DNA of 64,000 nt from Glycine soja (taxonomy: Eukaryota > Streptophyta > Magnoliopsida > Fabales > Fabaceae). Under the pieces are notes generated by a model. That model ran no database searches. It was not told where the DNA came from and saw nothing but the letters and a program-made list of their open reading frames with translations. The DNA lies in NCBI RefSeq assembly GCF_004193775.1, contig NC_041002.1:4265261-4329260 (forward strand), read 5' to 3'. The position numbers and the translations under genes are program-made. Of the stretch, positions 47,900-60,412 are shown piece by piece (within the stretch, counting starts at the first letter, position 1; the number at the start of each line of letters is the position of its first letter).

Positions 47900-50889
47900 T
47901 CCAATTGGCTATGGAGGATTAATGATCGACGAAATGAAAGTGCAGAAAATCTAATGGAAGTCATAATAATCAGATTGATACATGTGATGTGACGGACTAG
48001 GGAATGTTGTGTGTATGCAAAAGAGAAGAGAGGCGCGACAAACATGCACTGCAACCATTTCATAGGACTCGTAAATGTAATGCTGTCTATTTAATTATCT
48101 AAACTAAAACATTTCATAATCATTGTATACGATATATTTAAATTTTATTTGAAATATTTAATATAAATATGTATTGGATTGCTATCAAATTAATATGTTA
48201 TTATTTATCTTAAGTTTTTCTTTAAAAGCTAAGAGATCAAATTTTATTAAAGAATAAAACTCAAGCACAAGTTGTGCTCAAGAAACATTATTATTTATTA
48301 TTTATCTTAAATAAATGACATATATGTATATATATTAGTTATAATTTAATTATTTTATTTTATTTTCACGTGTTAATGGTATAAATCTCTTTTGTACTTG
48401 CACAAGGGTACTCTTAATATTCTACTTCTTTGTTGTATGAGGATCTATGAGATTTTAATTTAAAGGTAATATTTGACTCACTAAATGACTGAAGAATCAC
48501 TATGTGTGTTACCCTTAGAAAATATTGTGACGTTCATTCGAATCATTTGAAGAGCTAAGTACTATCTTTAAAGTCTCAAAAATCTTCATACGACAAAGAA
48601 GAAAAATTATACAAAGAAGTACAGCTATTAGTAATTTTTTAAATGAAATTTTTGCTAATTAATATTTAATTTATGAGATTAAATTTTTTATTTGAAAAAT
48701 CAATCTGCACTTAATTAGGTTATTATTTCCTGAAATAAATTTTTTTGCTTGCTTGAGCATCTTTTGTATTGTTCTCAAGTGGGAATCATTATCTTGATTT
48801 TCCTTAATATTGTTTGCCAAGGTTGAATGAACTTGAACATGTATTAAAAGTGGCCTCGTACATGGTTTCAAAGCTTTCTCTACAATTGCTACGTGATCCT
48901 GATCAGACTCCTTCATTATTGGCCCTCCTAGTTTCAAGGAAGTGGGCAAGGTTGCCTATCACTTAATTTCTACACAATACATCAGCAAGTGCATTTGTCT
49001 TTCCTTCTTAGGTTCTTACACTCTCTTTAAAACAAACTCAATAATAAGGTCAGGGTAGATGATTCCACATTTGTGTAGCCTACTAAGTGGTGGTGAAATC
49101 TACCTTCAATTTAACATGTATCAATCTGTGATTCCAGTCTTTTTGTAGTTTCAGAATTTTCTAAGGTTGTACAAAATTGTACATAGGAAGAATAACAAGA
49201 TCTTGATGAAAGCCTATAAAATAAATATTAAAATTGGTTAATTTGTTATTCAAGTTGGGGGATGTCCTTTTAGTTTCAAACCTTTTCGAACCCCAGAAAT
49301 GGAGATGGTAGTCATAAACAACACAGAATAGAGATATAACAGTACTATGAAGGTGTTGAACCTTGGTCCTTGCTTATTAGAACATGAAGATCATTCTACA
49401 TGTGTGTCATCAAGGTACGTACTTAAGGTGCCAACTAGGAAATTCCATTAAATTAGATAACATACATGAGTAAATATTTGGAGTATTGTAAACTATGACA
49501 TACAAATTCAGAAACTATTTTTTAATTTCGTCAAATTTAGGAGTTAATATAACAACGTACGTATGTCAAATTCAGGGATTAAATAGAAGAATTTACAACT
49601 TTATTTTATCTAACCTTAAATTTTTAAAAATAATTCTTGCACACAAACAATATACATATATGATATGTGACACATCCATTATTTTTTTGTGTGCAGCTGA
49701 TCAGTTCCTTGTTTTTCCATTTGTCTTTACCATTGTCTTTTTTATGTCATCTGCTCATGTATGTGTGTGCATAGCTGAGTCTGTACGTTATGTTTTGCTT
49801 CACTACTTCTAAAATTTGGTTACTGTTAATTGAATCTTGTTGTGTTCCATGCGTCTTCCTTTTTTATATTTTATTACTTACTACTCGTGTGAGCTTCAGC
49901 TTCCTAATCTTAGACCCTGTGTGTATGACAAGTCTTTGATCGTGTCTTTTCCTTCTTTTCTTTAGTTTTCTATCTCTTTGTTTTGGTGAATTATGCATTT
50001 TGTTTTTAAAGTAGATATGCATGTGAAAGAATAATAGGAAGTTGCATACACTGTTTTTGGTGCATTGATATCTAAGACACTTTTGTTTTTAAATTTCTTT
50101 TCTAAAGTTTTTATTTTATTAAAAATATTCTTTTTTGTTTTGAGGGATAAATTAAATAATTTTAAAATTATTCAAATTTGCATATTTGATTAGAAAATAA
50201 CTCTTTTAGGACGAATGTCATAGGGGTATTAACACATTTTCTCCATGTGATTGATTCTTGAATCCAAAATTTGATTTTTAAATCATTTTCTTTTAAAGGT
50301 TTTTTCTAATCTTTTCTTAAATAAATATTGGTGACTATTCTTTTGATTTTCAATATTTTTTATGTTGTCCCGTCACCATCCTAAATACAATAGTAATTTG
50401 TGAACATGTAATATAGAGATAAAATAATATTTCTATTTTTAATCTTATTTCTCTCCTCTCATTCATCCTAAACCAAACAACACCAATATTATTTCTTTCC
50501 AATTTTACTTTTTTCTCAATTCAAACAAACCAAAAATCTATCATGTTTTTTTTTCTTTTGTCCATTTCTCTCTTACCTATTATCATCTATCCTATTTATT
50601 TTATTGCTGCCAAACAGTGTATAAATGTTAAACAATTAAGAGTTATGGAAAATAATATTCAAGTTATGCAAGTTGGAATAAACCTTCGTGCTAAACTTCT
50701 TTGATTCAATTAATGGAGAATCTTCTAATTCATGTACCCTGTAAGGCTAAAGTTGATGGTCTAGTCTAATATCCCTAATAGCCAAATATATCCATTTGAG
50801 AGGTATAAAACTTTAGACAAATTATTCTAATTCTTTTTTTATTTTATTTTTCATAGAAATTCATCTTCCTTTCTCGCACTCCTTTTGAG
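47900..50889. other. Intergenic DNA upstream of EXO84
   Basis: AT-rich with no gene. The minus-strand frame at 48671-48949 (92 codons, with LGGPIMK and HSTLANNIKENQD) has a composition unlike random AT DNA and vaguely resembles the tail of Ty3/gypsy polyproteins in legumes, but it lacks any catalytic motif. I treat it as possible transposon debris only. Confidence 0.35.
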
Positions 50890-51480
50890 AGAGGAAAAAA
50901 CTCAAGAACATAATTAAGGTAAAGAATTTTATTTGTATAACCTACTAAGTGGAAGAGACATGTACCCATCTCAAAAGGATGATATCACCAGGATCGATAG
51001 ATATCCTCTCACCCATAACCAAACACCTTTAATTATAATTGATGAATACCCTTTAGCCAGAATAGAACACCCTCTTGTTCAAGGTTGAACGCTCCTCAAT
51101 TATAGCAATGCAGGGAGCTTATTAGGGATTAAGAGGAAAAAATTACTTAAAAGTAATATAATCACCATTAAGACCTCATCAGTAGATAATCATGGATTAA
51201 CATCCACACTAACCTTAAAAGTAAGGCCCATGGATAAGTCCCATTAATATGTATATAATAAAGAGTGAAATTCCAGAGGTAATACACATTATTCATTCTT
51301 ATTTTTTACTCACATTTAATATATTTAGGGATATGACTAACTTAAGTGTTGATGTGTCTTTTCATATATCCACCTTTGTCACATTAAAAAAGGAGTTCAC
51401 ATAATAGAAAGAGGAAGCGACACTACATCGGAGAGGAAGAACTTACCTTAGTACCTGTGTAAGTACAAGACAATTACCTT
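50890..51480 (+). mobile_element. Probable decayed Ty3/gypsy LTR fragment
   Basis: A GTATATAATAAAGAGTG TATA-like stretch (about 51249) is followed by GACTAACTTAAGTGTTGATG (51338-), close to the ACTTGAGCGTCGGAGTG motif that I recall from the transcribed part of many plant gypsy LTRs, and later by GGAGAGGAAGAACTTACC (about 51430). The region has intermediate GC and no reading frame. Ends and target duplication were not found, so extent and class are tentative. Confidence 0.4.
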
Positions 51481-53605
51481 CAATTTGACATATATTGAGG
51501 GACTCTATCATGTAATTTCAATCTTTTTATATTTAATTTTGTCAAGAGTTAATATGATAATTTGAGTTCACAACTAAATAGGAGAACTTACAACTTTTCA
51601 TATTTAACTTTAAACTTTTTGAAAAAGTTTCATACACATGCAAACTATACAAACATATTATGTAGACACATTTATTAAACTTCAAAAAAAAATAAAATAA
51701 AGGAAACTAATGTACATAACGAATTACAATCTTAAGAAACTAATTTTTATCTCTTAAAAAAATTATTTTTATCGTTATATTCATAGATTAAAATTAAAGT
51801 GTTGATAAAATCCAAAAATCAAAATTAATGATATTTTAATAAAAAAAATTCTTAAAATTTATTTTAAATCTCATTGACCCGTCAATATTAGGTTGATCTT
51901 AACTTTTCCTAATTCGTAAATGAGATAGGAATAATAGGTTTGGAGACATGCTTTGATGTACCAATAGGTATAGATGGTACAAACCTGAACGTGAGCTATA
52001 ATAAATCCATACGTGACGAGTCAATACTAAAAAGTGAATGAATACATCACTAACACATCGTGCGACCACGACCCACGCCACTTCTAATTCAAGTCCTTCT
52101 TCAAGCGGTCTTCCACTCAAACCAAAACCATTTTAATCTTTCATTATTTTTCATTAATAATTGTAATTTCTTCCAAGTAAATATAAGTTTGTTATGATGA
52201 CCTATACTTGATTTAATTCTCTTAATCATGATGTTAGATTCAAATCTTATGAATAAAAAATATTATTAAAGATAATTAATCAAGTTATCTAATAAATATT
52301 AATCATCGATAAATCTAATAAATATTATATGTCAATAATATAATAATAAAAATATTATTTTAAAGTAATATTTATACACAAGAAAAACAACTAGATATTT
52401 TATAGCAAATTAATACTAATACTTCTCCTTAAAATATTTATTAAGATTTTAAGAATACAAGTAAAATATATTTATGTATTCAGTATAATAAATAGTACAC
52501 TTTTTGGGATGATTTTTTTTATATAAAAAGAGTATAACACTAACTAAAGTGCAAATGGACCCATATTTTATTAGTACGATAACTATAATATTCCTTTGAG
52601 AAAGAATGAAAGAATGAAAAGTTGACAGCCACCGACTCAAATGGCAATAGGAGAACGAAGTGTGTGTGGTTCATGGCCACCTGTGCGGCTATTCAATGAA
52701 AGGAAAGTTTCTTCCACAATTAACTAATTAAAGAAATTTTGGATTCAAAGAAAAGTAAGTTTGATATCACAATTAATTAAAGATTTTTACATTGCATGAA
52801 TACATTCAAACTGTATTAAATATTTTTAAAAATTAAGTATTAAATATTTGTAGAGTATTACCTGTTGATTAAGAAACTAAAATAAAAAAATATTTATTAT
52901 AATAACGATACGAACTATAAAAAAATTATACATAATACAATTTTATACATCTAATTATTTTTTTCTCTTTTTAATTTCTTAGCTATGATTAGAATTTATC
53001 ATATTTTATATTTAGAAAATAATAAATATTTTAATAAAAAAAATTTCAATATTTACTTTTGCCATATTCTATTTAGAGACACACAAGATATATATTTAAA
53101 GCCAAATAGTTCTGTATTCATAAAATATTTTATATTTTATATAAAAATTTTTATCTTTCTCTCATAATTTATTATATTTCATTTTTAAAATTTTAATTTT
53201 ACAATTAACTGCATATAAATAAAATTTATCCTAGAAAATTGTCTTTCTTACATTTTTTTAAGATATAATATTTTTTTATTTATAAAAATATGATAACAAA
53301 TATAAAAAAATAATTACAATAATTTATGTATTATACTCAATCATCAATCTTACATATATCTTACATATGATATGAGATAGATGTGCATGATGAGAGATAT
53401 GATACTAATTAATATTAATATTTTTATACAATTAATTGATACAGCAGTGGTATTCATTTTTGTTAGTGTACATACATTTAGTACTAATTTTTAAATGCTT
53501 CCAAGTTTTTGTTTCTTGTTAATTTTCCTACTCATAAAAAAAGTTAATTTTGATTTACAAAACCAGTTAAATTAAATTAAAAAATTGGGATAAAAGATTC
53601 TGATT
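51481..53605. other. AT-rich intergenic DNA, nothing assignable
   Basis: No frame above 73 codons and no recognised repeat. It is among the most AT-rich stretches of the window (52140-53460). Confidence 0.45.
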
Positions 53606-53794
53606 ATGAAATCCGCATTCCATGTCTGCATCGCAGTGTCGTGTGGACCCCACCATTCCTCTGACGATGTCGTTTTCAGCTTCCAAACTGAACTAATGAA
53701 CGACGCTAACCTCCTTCAGCTCCATGCCATAGCCACTGCGATCTCCTCTCCCTTTACTTTCCATGGCATAGTAATAATAATAAATTATTAATAA

Positions 53795-53803
53795 TATAAA
53801 TAA
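53795..53803 (+). promoter_or_regulatory. TATA box of the galactosyltransferase gene
   Basis: TATAAATAA lies 218 bp before the start codon at 54013. It predicts transcription start near 53827 and a leader of about 185 nt that includes the CATT repeat at 53848-53867. The stretch just upstream (53600-53770) is GC-richer, as expected of a promoter-proximal region. Confidence 0.5.
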
Positions 53804-53844
53804 CACTTCAAAACTTTATACACAAAACACAACAAAAGCTTCAA

Positions 53845-53868
53845 TTTCATTCATTCATTCATTCATTC
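53845..53868 (+). repeat. CATT microsatellite in the galactosyltransferase leader
   Basis: About five to six TTCA/CATT tetranucleotide units lie in the predicted 5' untranslated region. Confidence 0.8.
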
Positions 53869-54012
53869 CCCTCTGTTTTCTGCATGTGATTGCAACAAGA
53901 AGAAGAAGGCTTTTCCACTTTTCTTCCCTGCCCAAAGTTCCGTTCTCTCTTCCTTAGGATTTACGAGCTTCGAAAAAAGTTGAACAAACCCAGAGAAACG
54001 GAACAGAACGCC

Positions 54013-57000
54013 ATGAAGAGGGGTAGTAGTAAAGTAGACCCCTTTGTGCTACCCAACAGGCTCACACTGCTTCAGATTTTCATGGTGGTGATGCTCCTTT
54101 ACCTTCTCTTCATAAGCTTCGAAATCCCTCTCGCTTTCAGAGCCGGGCTAGGTACCGAAAACGGCGCCGTTTTCCTCACCGACGCATTGCCCATGCCCAT
54201 GCCGCTCTTGCTCGAAGAATCACACAACAGGGTCGAAATTAGAGCACCCAGAGGGCTGAAGTTGGAGAAAGTTTCCACCTTGAGGTTCAACGAGAGCTTC
54301 TCGGAGGGTTCGGAGCTGCACAAGGTGGCGCGGCACGCGTGGGTCGCGGGGGAGAAGCTCTGGGGGGAAGTGGAGAGCTTCGTGAAAATTAAGGTCGAAA
54401 ACGGGTCGGACTCGTGCCCGAATTCGGTGTCGGTGTCCGGGGCGGGGTTCCGCGACAAGGGGGTGATGGTGCTGCCGTGCGGGCTGACGCTCTGGTCGCA
54501 CGTGACGGTGGTGGGGACGCCACGGTGGGCGCACGCCGAGAGGGACCCGAAGATTGCGGTGGTGAGGGACGGGGGCGAGGCGGTGATGGTGTCGCAGTTC
54601 ATGATGGAGTTGCAAGGCTTGAAGGCCGTGGACAAGGAGGAGCCGCCGAGGATTCTGCATTTCAATCCGAGGCTGAGAGGTGATTGGAGTGGGAAGCCAG
54701 TGATTGAGCAGAACACTTGTTATAGGATGCAGTGGGGTTCTGCTCTCAGGTGTGAGGGGTGGAAGTCTCGTGCGGATGAAGAAACTGGTTAGTTGGTTGT
54801 TGTTTATATGCTTTTAAAATGTGTTGTTAGTTCATTGTTAGTTTATTATCATCATGAGTTTGTTAATTGAATTTAGGATAGGATAAAACTTAAAGTTAGG
54901 TGTAGTGTTGTTGTTTGTGTTTTTGGTGTTGATCTCTGATTAGAATTGGAGTTTCACCACGATAATGCGTGTTGACGTTTAATGTCAAATCTTTTAGGAT
55001 AAGGGGGTTGTTATATATGTATGGAGATTCGGTTACTTTGGGGGTTAGGAAGTTGATTTTGGAGTTTTTGTTGTAAATGACAACGGGGGTACCCTTTAGT
55101 TCATTGGAGTTGATTTTGAAGTGGGGATTGTCTGTGCTGTGAGTTGGAAAAAGGAAAAAAAGGCTTTAGTTTTGATCCCATCTTTTTACATTATTGAATC
55201 GTTGTGTTTTGCTAAATTATTAAAGGTTGACTATCATGACTTGGTTTTTAACTGAGCTGAGTGGCGTTATGTGATCCATGTAGTTGACCCAACGTCCTCA
55301 CCCAGCGGGATAAAATTTCTGTTGGTTTTGACAAAGGGGGCACTCTTTTACATTGGAGTTGATTTTGGAGTGGGGACTGTCTGTGCTGTGAGTTGGAAAA
55401 AAGAAAAAGGCTCTAGTTTTGATCCTATCTTTTAACATTATTAAACTGTGGTGTTTTTCCAAAGTATTAAAGTTTGACCATCATGACTTGGTCTTTAACT
55501 GAATTGAAGGTCATTGGGTGATCCATGTAGCTGAACTCACCTAGTGAAATATGATGTTTGTTATTGTTGTTGACTATGATGACAGCTATATGGAAAGCCT
55601 GACTTGATGAATTTTATTGGGGATCAAATTTAAATTAAAAGGAGAAAAAAGAGAAGATTTTCATTCTGTACGGTCATTTTCCTTATCTTTTGTGAATGTG
55701 GACATCTTGCAAGCTTGCTTCTCTTTTTTTTTGTATTTTTTTTTTACTTTTGCATGTCTTATTTCAAGGGACATTGTCTCTCTTTGCTGAATTTCTTATT
55801 TTTGTGAAGTTGATGGACATGTGAAATGTGAAAAGTGGATTCGTGATGACAATAATCGTTCTGAAGAGTGGAAGGCGACATGGTGGTTAAACAGATTGAT
55901 AGGGCGAAAAAAGAAGGTGACGGTAGACTGGCCATATCCTTTTGCTGAGGGCAAGTTATTTGTTCTCACCATAAGTGCTGGCTTGGAAGGTTACCATGTT
56001 AGTGTGGATGGGAGGCATGTGACATCCTTTCCCTATCGCACGGTGCATACCCAAATCATATCTCCTTCTGTATGCATGCAGGAATATTGTATTTTCTTAT
56101 ATGTTTGTGTTATATTCACATTTTGCAGGGATTTGCTCTTGAGGATGCTACTGGACTATCTATTAATGGGGATGTTGATGTGCACTCTATATTTGCTGCT
56201 TCCTTACCTACATCACATCCTAGCTTTGCTCCACAGATGCATCTTGAATTGCTTCCTCAGTGGAAAGCTCTTCCTCTTCGCAATATGAATGTGGAGCTTT
56301 TCATTGGTATCCTTTCTGCTGGAAACCATTTTGCTGAACGGATGGCAGTGAGGAAGTCCTGGATGCAGCATAAGCTAATCCAATCTTCACATGTTGTGGC
56401 TCGATTTTTTGTAGCCTTGGTAAAGGGTCACTGCATCATCCACTCCTAAATAATGATAAAAAATTCACAATTACATAATGCTTTGTACTTACTATTTTTC
56501 CATTTCTCATATGATAGCATGCAAGGAAGGATATAAATGTGGACATAAAGAAAGAAGCAGAGTATTTTGGTGATATGATTATAGTCCCATACATGGATCA
56601 TTATGACCTTGTTGTGTTGAAGACCATAGCTATCTGTGAATATGGGGTGAGTGATGGGAGATGAGTTAATGTTGCTTATTTATGCCCACATTTTAATATT
56701 TTATTCTCTTTTAGCTTGCATTATCACTGACTGTTAGTTATTGAATGTGCATGTTGCAGATTCATACTGTGGCTTCTAAGTATATCATGAAATGTGATGA
56801 TGACACATTTGTCAGAGTGGATTCTATCATAAACGAAGCAAGACAAATTCAAAGTAGAAGTCTCTACATGGGAAATATGAATTATCACCACAGGCCTCTT
56901 CGCCATGGGAAATGGGCTGTAACTTATGAGGTATGAATTTCATCTTGATTTCTCTTCTTTTTGAAGTGCTTGTCTATATTTTAAAATCTGTTTCAATTTA

Positions 57001-58913
57001 TCATATGCAGTTAGCTACTGATACCATGTGTGTGTAATCATCATGAAATATTGTATCAGTGGTCCAATTAATTATTTAATTTTGTTGATTTGTCTACTTT
57101 TGAACAGTGTAGCTGAATTTGAACTTTCCATTACTTGTTTTAGGCTTACTGTTTGCGGTTGAGTTTTTTTTTTTTAAGTACCACTTTTATTTGTGTTATG
57201 AATGCTGGTGCTCATATTTTTTTTTCCTTTCATATAAAATCAATTTACTGGTGCCGTAGTTATCAATAGGGCACTATGTTATAGTTGTTGAGTGGCCATG
57301 GGCCACTGCAAACTACAAAGTTTGAATAATGGTCCATTTTCAAATAGCAGCCATTGCAGCACTAGAGGGAGACTTTTCAACAATCAATTTGTGCCCTCAA
57401 AACAGCATCATTTTGGGGGGATTTCTTAGGGACAAAGTTGAGATTTCCGTCCCTCTTTAAAATTAAAAAATTGCTAATTGGGTGTAATTTTCCATGCTTC
57501 TATCTACTGTACAACACCCACACTGTTCAATCGTCACCCACCCATCTCTAGTCTCCAGTAGTATTTCTGGCAACACCCACCCTCCATTCATTTCTGCACT
57601 CTAAACTCCGGATCACCCCTATTCTGATCCCTCAACCTTCTGTGTTCTTTTCTCTGTGCAACACCCACTCTCACTTTTTATTGAATGTTACAGATGCCTT
57701 GTATTTGAAATATGAATGTCTTTTTGAATTTTGTTTATTTCCTTGACTTTTATTTTATTGCTATTTGCTTGTGTGTTTTGCTTAAAACCTATGACATTTT
57801 ATTGTTAATTATGAACATGTCATGAATTGAGTATTTCTTTTTTTAAAATTCTTGAGCATTTATATGTAAAATAGTATAAACTAATCAATCTGTATATCTA
57901 AATTCAAATAGTGGTCATCTTACTATGTGCCATACCACTAGTGTTTTTTGAGTTGGTTGTTATGTGCCACTATTTGTCTATATCATATGAGATTAATAAA
58001 TATGAACAGTGGTCAGCTTTATTTAATGGTTTAAGACTTCCATTTGGCATTGTTGTCTCTGACAAATTCTCTGATAGTTGAAACATTTGAGTTTCTTGGT
58101 CATCAACTAAAATTCTGCAACTTATTTTTTGAGCTTGCAGTGATATTCTGATTGGATGATTACTAAATGTTTACTAACAGATTAGCCTTTCCATTTTGGT
58201 GTATGACAGGCAGAGTTTCAACTTTCACATAATATGCTTTCAATTCAATGACTTCAACTTTCACACATTGAAATTATGGCATTTGTTGTTATGGACTTGC
58301 AGTTTCTTCTGTGACTCTAGATTGTCATCTCATGTTCACTTTGTGGAGGCACTTCTGACCTATGTTTGTTTATTTTTTCTTTGCCCTTAACTTTCAGGAA
58401 TGGGTAGAGGAAGAATATCCCATCTATGCTAATGGTCCAGGTTACATAGTCTCAGCTGACATAGCTCAGTTCATTGTATCTGAATTTGAGAAGCGCAAAT
58501 TAAAAGTATGTTTGCAAACCATCTTTTTTCATCTATTCCTGGTTTCTATCTGCCAATCTCTACCTCTCTACTTTGGTGTATGTGTGAACACACCTGCATT
58601 CATGCATATGGATTTATTAATATCTCAGTTTGTTTTCTGACATACACTGAAGGAAGTTGTTGGCTGTTGATGACACACTTAACCAATTTTTGACGTGGTG
58701 CAGTTATTCAAAATGGAGGATGTGAGCATGGGAATGTGGGTGGAGCAGTTCAACAGCACAAGACCAGTGGAGTATGTGCACAACTTGAAGTTCTGCCAAT
58801 TTGGGTGCTTTGAAGAGTACTACACTGCACACTACCAATCACCAAGACAAATGACATGCATGTGGGAAAAATTGCAACATCAAGGAAAACCACTCTGTTG
58901 CAACATGAGATGA
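54013..58913 (+). CDS. Beta-1,3-galactosyltransferase with galectin domain (Hyp-O-galactosyltransferase GALT type), 638 aa, 7 exons
   Basis: Exons: 54013-54787, 55810-56042, 56129-56419, 56518-56646, 56760-56930, 58398-58505 and 58704-58913 (1917 nt, in phase). It is a type II Golgi protein: a short cytosolic tail, a membrane anchor at residues ~17-36 ([20 protein letters not shown]), a stem, a galectin-like domain about 190-340 ([57 protein letters not shown]), then a GT31 catalytic domain from about 370. The catalytic part has [21 protein letters not shown], the metal-binding C-D-D-D at ~488-491, and [17 protein letters not shown]. Relatives add the first galactose to hydroxyproline of arabinogalactan proteins. 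The first in-frame ATG is 54013; the frame is open further upstream but without ATG. Which of the GALT2-6 group is orthologous is not decided. AATAAA at about 59252 may serve polyadenylation. Confidence 0.93.
55076..55575 (+). repeat. ~250-bp diverged tandem duplication in galactosyltransferase intron 1
   Basis: The block starting near ACAACGGGGGTACCCTTTAG (55080) repeats 251 bp later near ACAAAGGGGGCACTCTTTTA (55331). Shared stretches include TTGGAGTTGATTTTG and GTCTGTGCTGTGAGTTGGAA, and CATGACTTGGT and GTGATCCATGTAG recur towards each end. The copies differ by scattered substitutions and small indels, so the event is not recent. Confidence 0.85.
57240..57700. other. Possible old transposon insertion in galactosyltransferase intron 5
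   Basis: Intron 5 (56931-58397) is 1467 bp, far longer than the other 3' introns of the gene. Its centre holds a patch of different texture (GGGCCACTGCAAACTACAAAG, then C-rich CACCCACCC-type sequence) unlike the AT/T-rich intron around it. No terminal repeats were found, so this remains a suspicion. Confidence 0.3.
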
Positions 58914-60205
58914 CAAAATGAGGGTAGGTATAGGTGATGTGTACAACAAGGGAAAAAGAAACATGCACAGCTAACTAGGCAAGTTCTATGATCATAATAT
59001 ATATCTCAGTATATAAAAGCACTTTTTTTTTTGGTGGGGGGGAGGGTTACTTTGAAATGGTGAGGATGCTTGTGCCATGTTTCTATGCTTATGGTTCCCC
59101 CCTATTTTGATCCATCACCCACCCTCCTTTAGCTAAAAGAATAGATGGTGTAGGTATATCATCTTAGATAGAGTTAAAGTTGGATACTACAGGAACAGGT
59201 AAAGGAACAAACCTATGGTTTGTAACGTAGAGCAAAATTGTGCAGAAGCAGAATAAAATTACTTTTTTCTGCTTTGACTTCATTTTCCTATGTTCTTTCA
59301 TGCATTAAAGAAGTTGCTGTCTTCACCGTGAAGAGGTATTTTGTGTCTTGTCTCGAATTACTTGATTTTCTTAATTCTTATATTTTGCTAATTGATTTTG
59401 TATTTAGTTTCTTAATATCAATAAGCCTATGAGAAAATACCAAAGAAAGAACCAAAGAATAGAAGTAAAATATCAAATCATAACATATATAATGTATTAT
59501 TGCTTTGTGCCAAACAGTATGATTTATTATCTCCAAACAATCACAAAAATCTGTGTTACTTAAGATGGAAACAAGGACGAAATAGGAGCGAGACAGTAGA
59601 ACTTGTTATCCTGCACTTATAGTCTCAAGTATAAATTATGTGCCAGTGAATAAGATAAATGTTAACATGTGAACCTAAAAAACAAAAGGTTTTCATAATG
59701 ACCCAAAAACTCCAAGGCAAGAACTCAAGTGGGAAATCTTGGAACACCATTAAGTAGAATATATCTAATATCTATATTATTACTTAAATTAATTTTTAAT
59801 ATTATGAAAAGGTAAATTTAATTTTAACTTTAACCATATTTATTCAACATAATTCTTAAAATTGCCATCAGTGATCTTTTTTAATTGATGAACAATAATT
59901 TATTGCTTTTTGACATCAAATTTCTCTTTTTAAATATTTAATATAATTACATAGTATATACTTATGACACAAAGTTAAAATCATTAATTAAGTTAAAACA
60001 TTCATGTATCCACACATTTGCTGTTTTTGAACATTTATTCAGGTTGAATATTTTTAATTGTGTATTATAATTCTTTATTTTTAATTTTTATACTAATACG
60101 TGAAAAAATAACTTGATGAATTATAAATTTTATTGTATTTATAATAATTCATGTTTATATTTAAGACATTAATCCGCTCTTTAGATTTTAAAATTAATTT
60201 TATAG
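58914..60205. other. 3' flank of the galactosyltransferase gene and intergenic DNA
   Basis: The first ~340 bases are probably 3' untranslated region. The rest is AT-rich, and no further gene is seen. Confidence 0.45.
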
Positions 60206-60412
60206 CTTTGTTTGGATAAATTTATTCATATGTACTTATAAAAAATAAGAAAAAATAAAATAAACTTTTTTCATAAATTAAAATTGACTCGTGTAAATTG
60301 AAATTTATTTTTAGAAAAATTAATGAGAAAATTTTTACAAATTAGTTTATAAAAAAAAACTTATTTGCTGTATTTTTTTCTTATAAGGATTTGAGAAATT
60401 TATCTAAACAAG
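60206..60412. mobile_element. MITE-like element with ~18-bp inverted ends
   Basis: The left end CTTTGTTTGGATAAATTT and the right end AAATTTATCTAAACAAG are inverted copies with one or two mismatches, enclosing ~170 bp of AT-rich, partly self-complementary DNA. It is similar in size and ends to the element in the WAK-like gene intron (62111-62343), suggesting one family. Confidence 0.5.

Noticed and set aside
48671..48949. 92-codon minus-strand frame
   Set aside because: It has protein-like composition and weak resemblance to gypsy polyprotein tails, but no catalytic or structural motif. It is left as possible debris in the intergenic entry.
53890..54012. 41-codon N-terminal extension of the galactosyltransferase
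   Set aside because: It begins with TTG, not ATG. The first ATG is at 54013 and is followed directly by the normal cytosolic tail and membrane anchor.
54099..54716. Long antisense frames (205 and 146 codons) opposite galactosyltransferase exon 1
   Set aside because: They are by-products of the GC-rich third codon positions of the real exon. They have no ATG context, domain or splice signals of their own.
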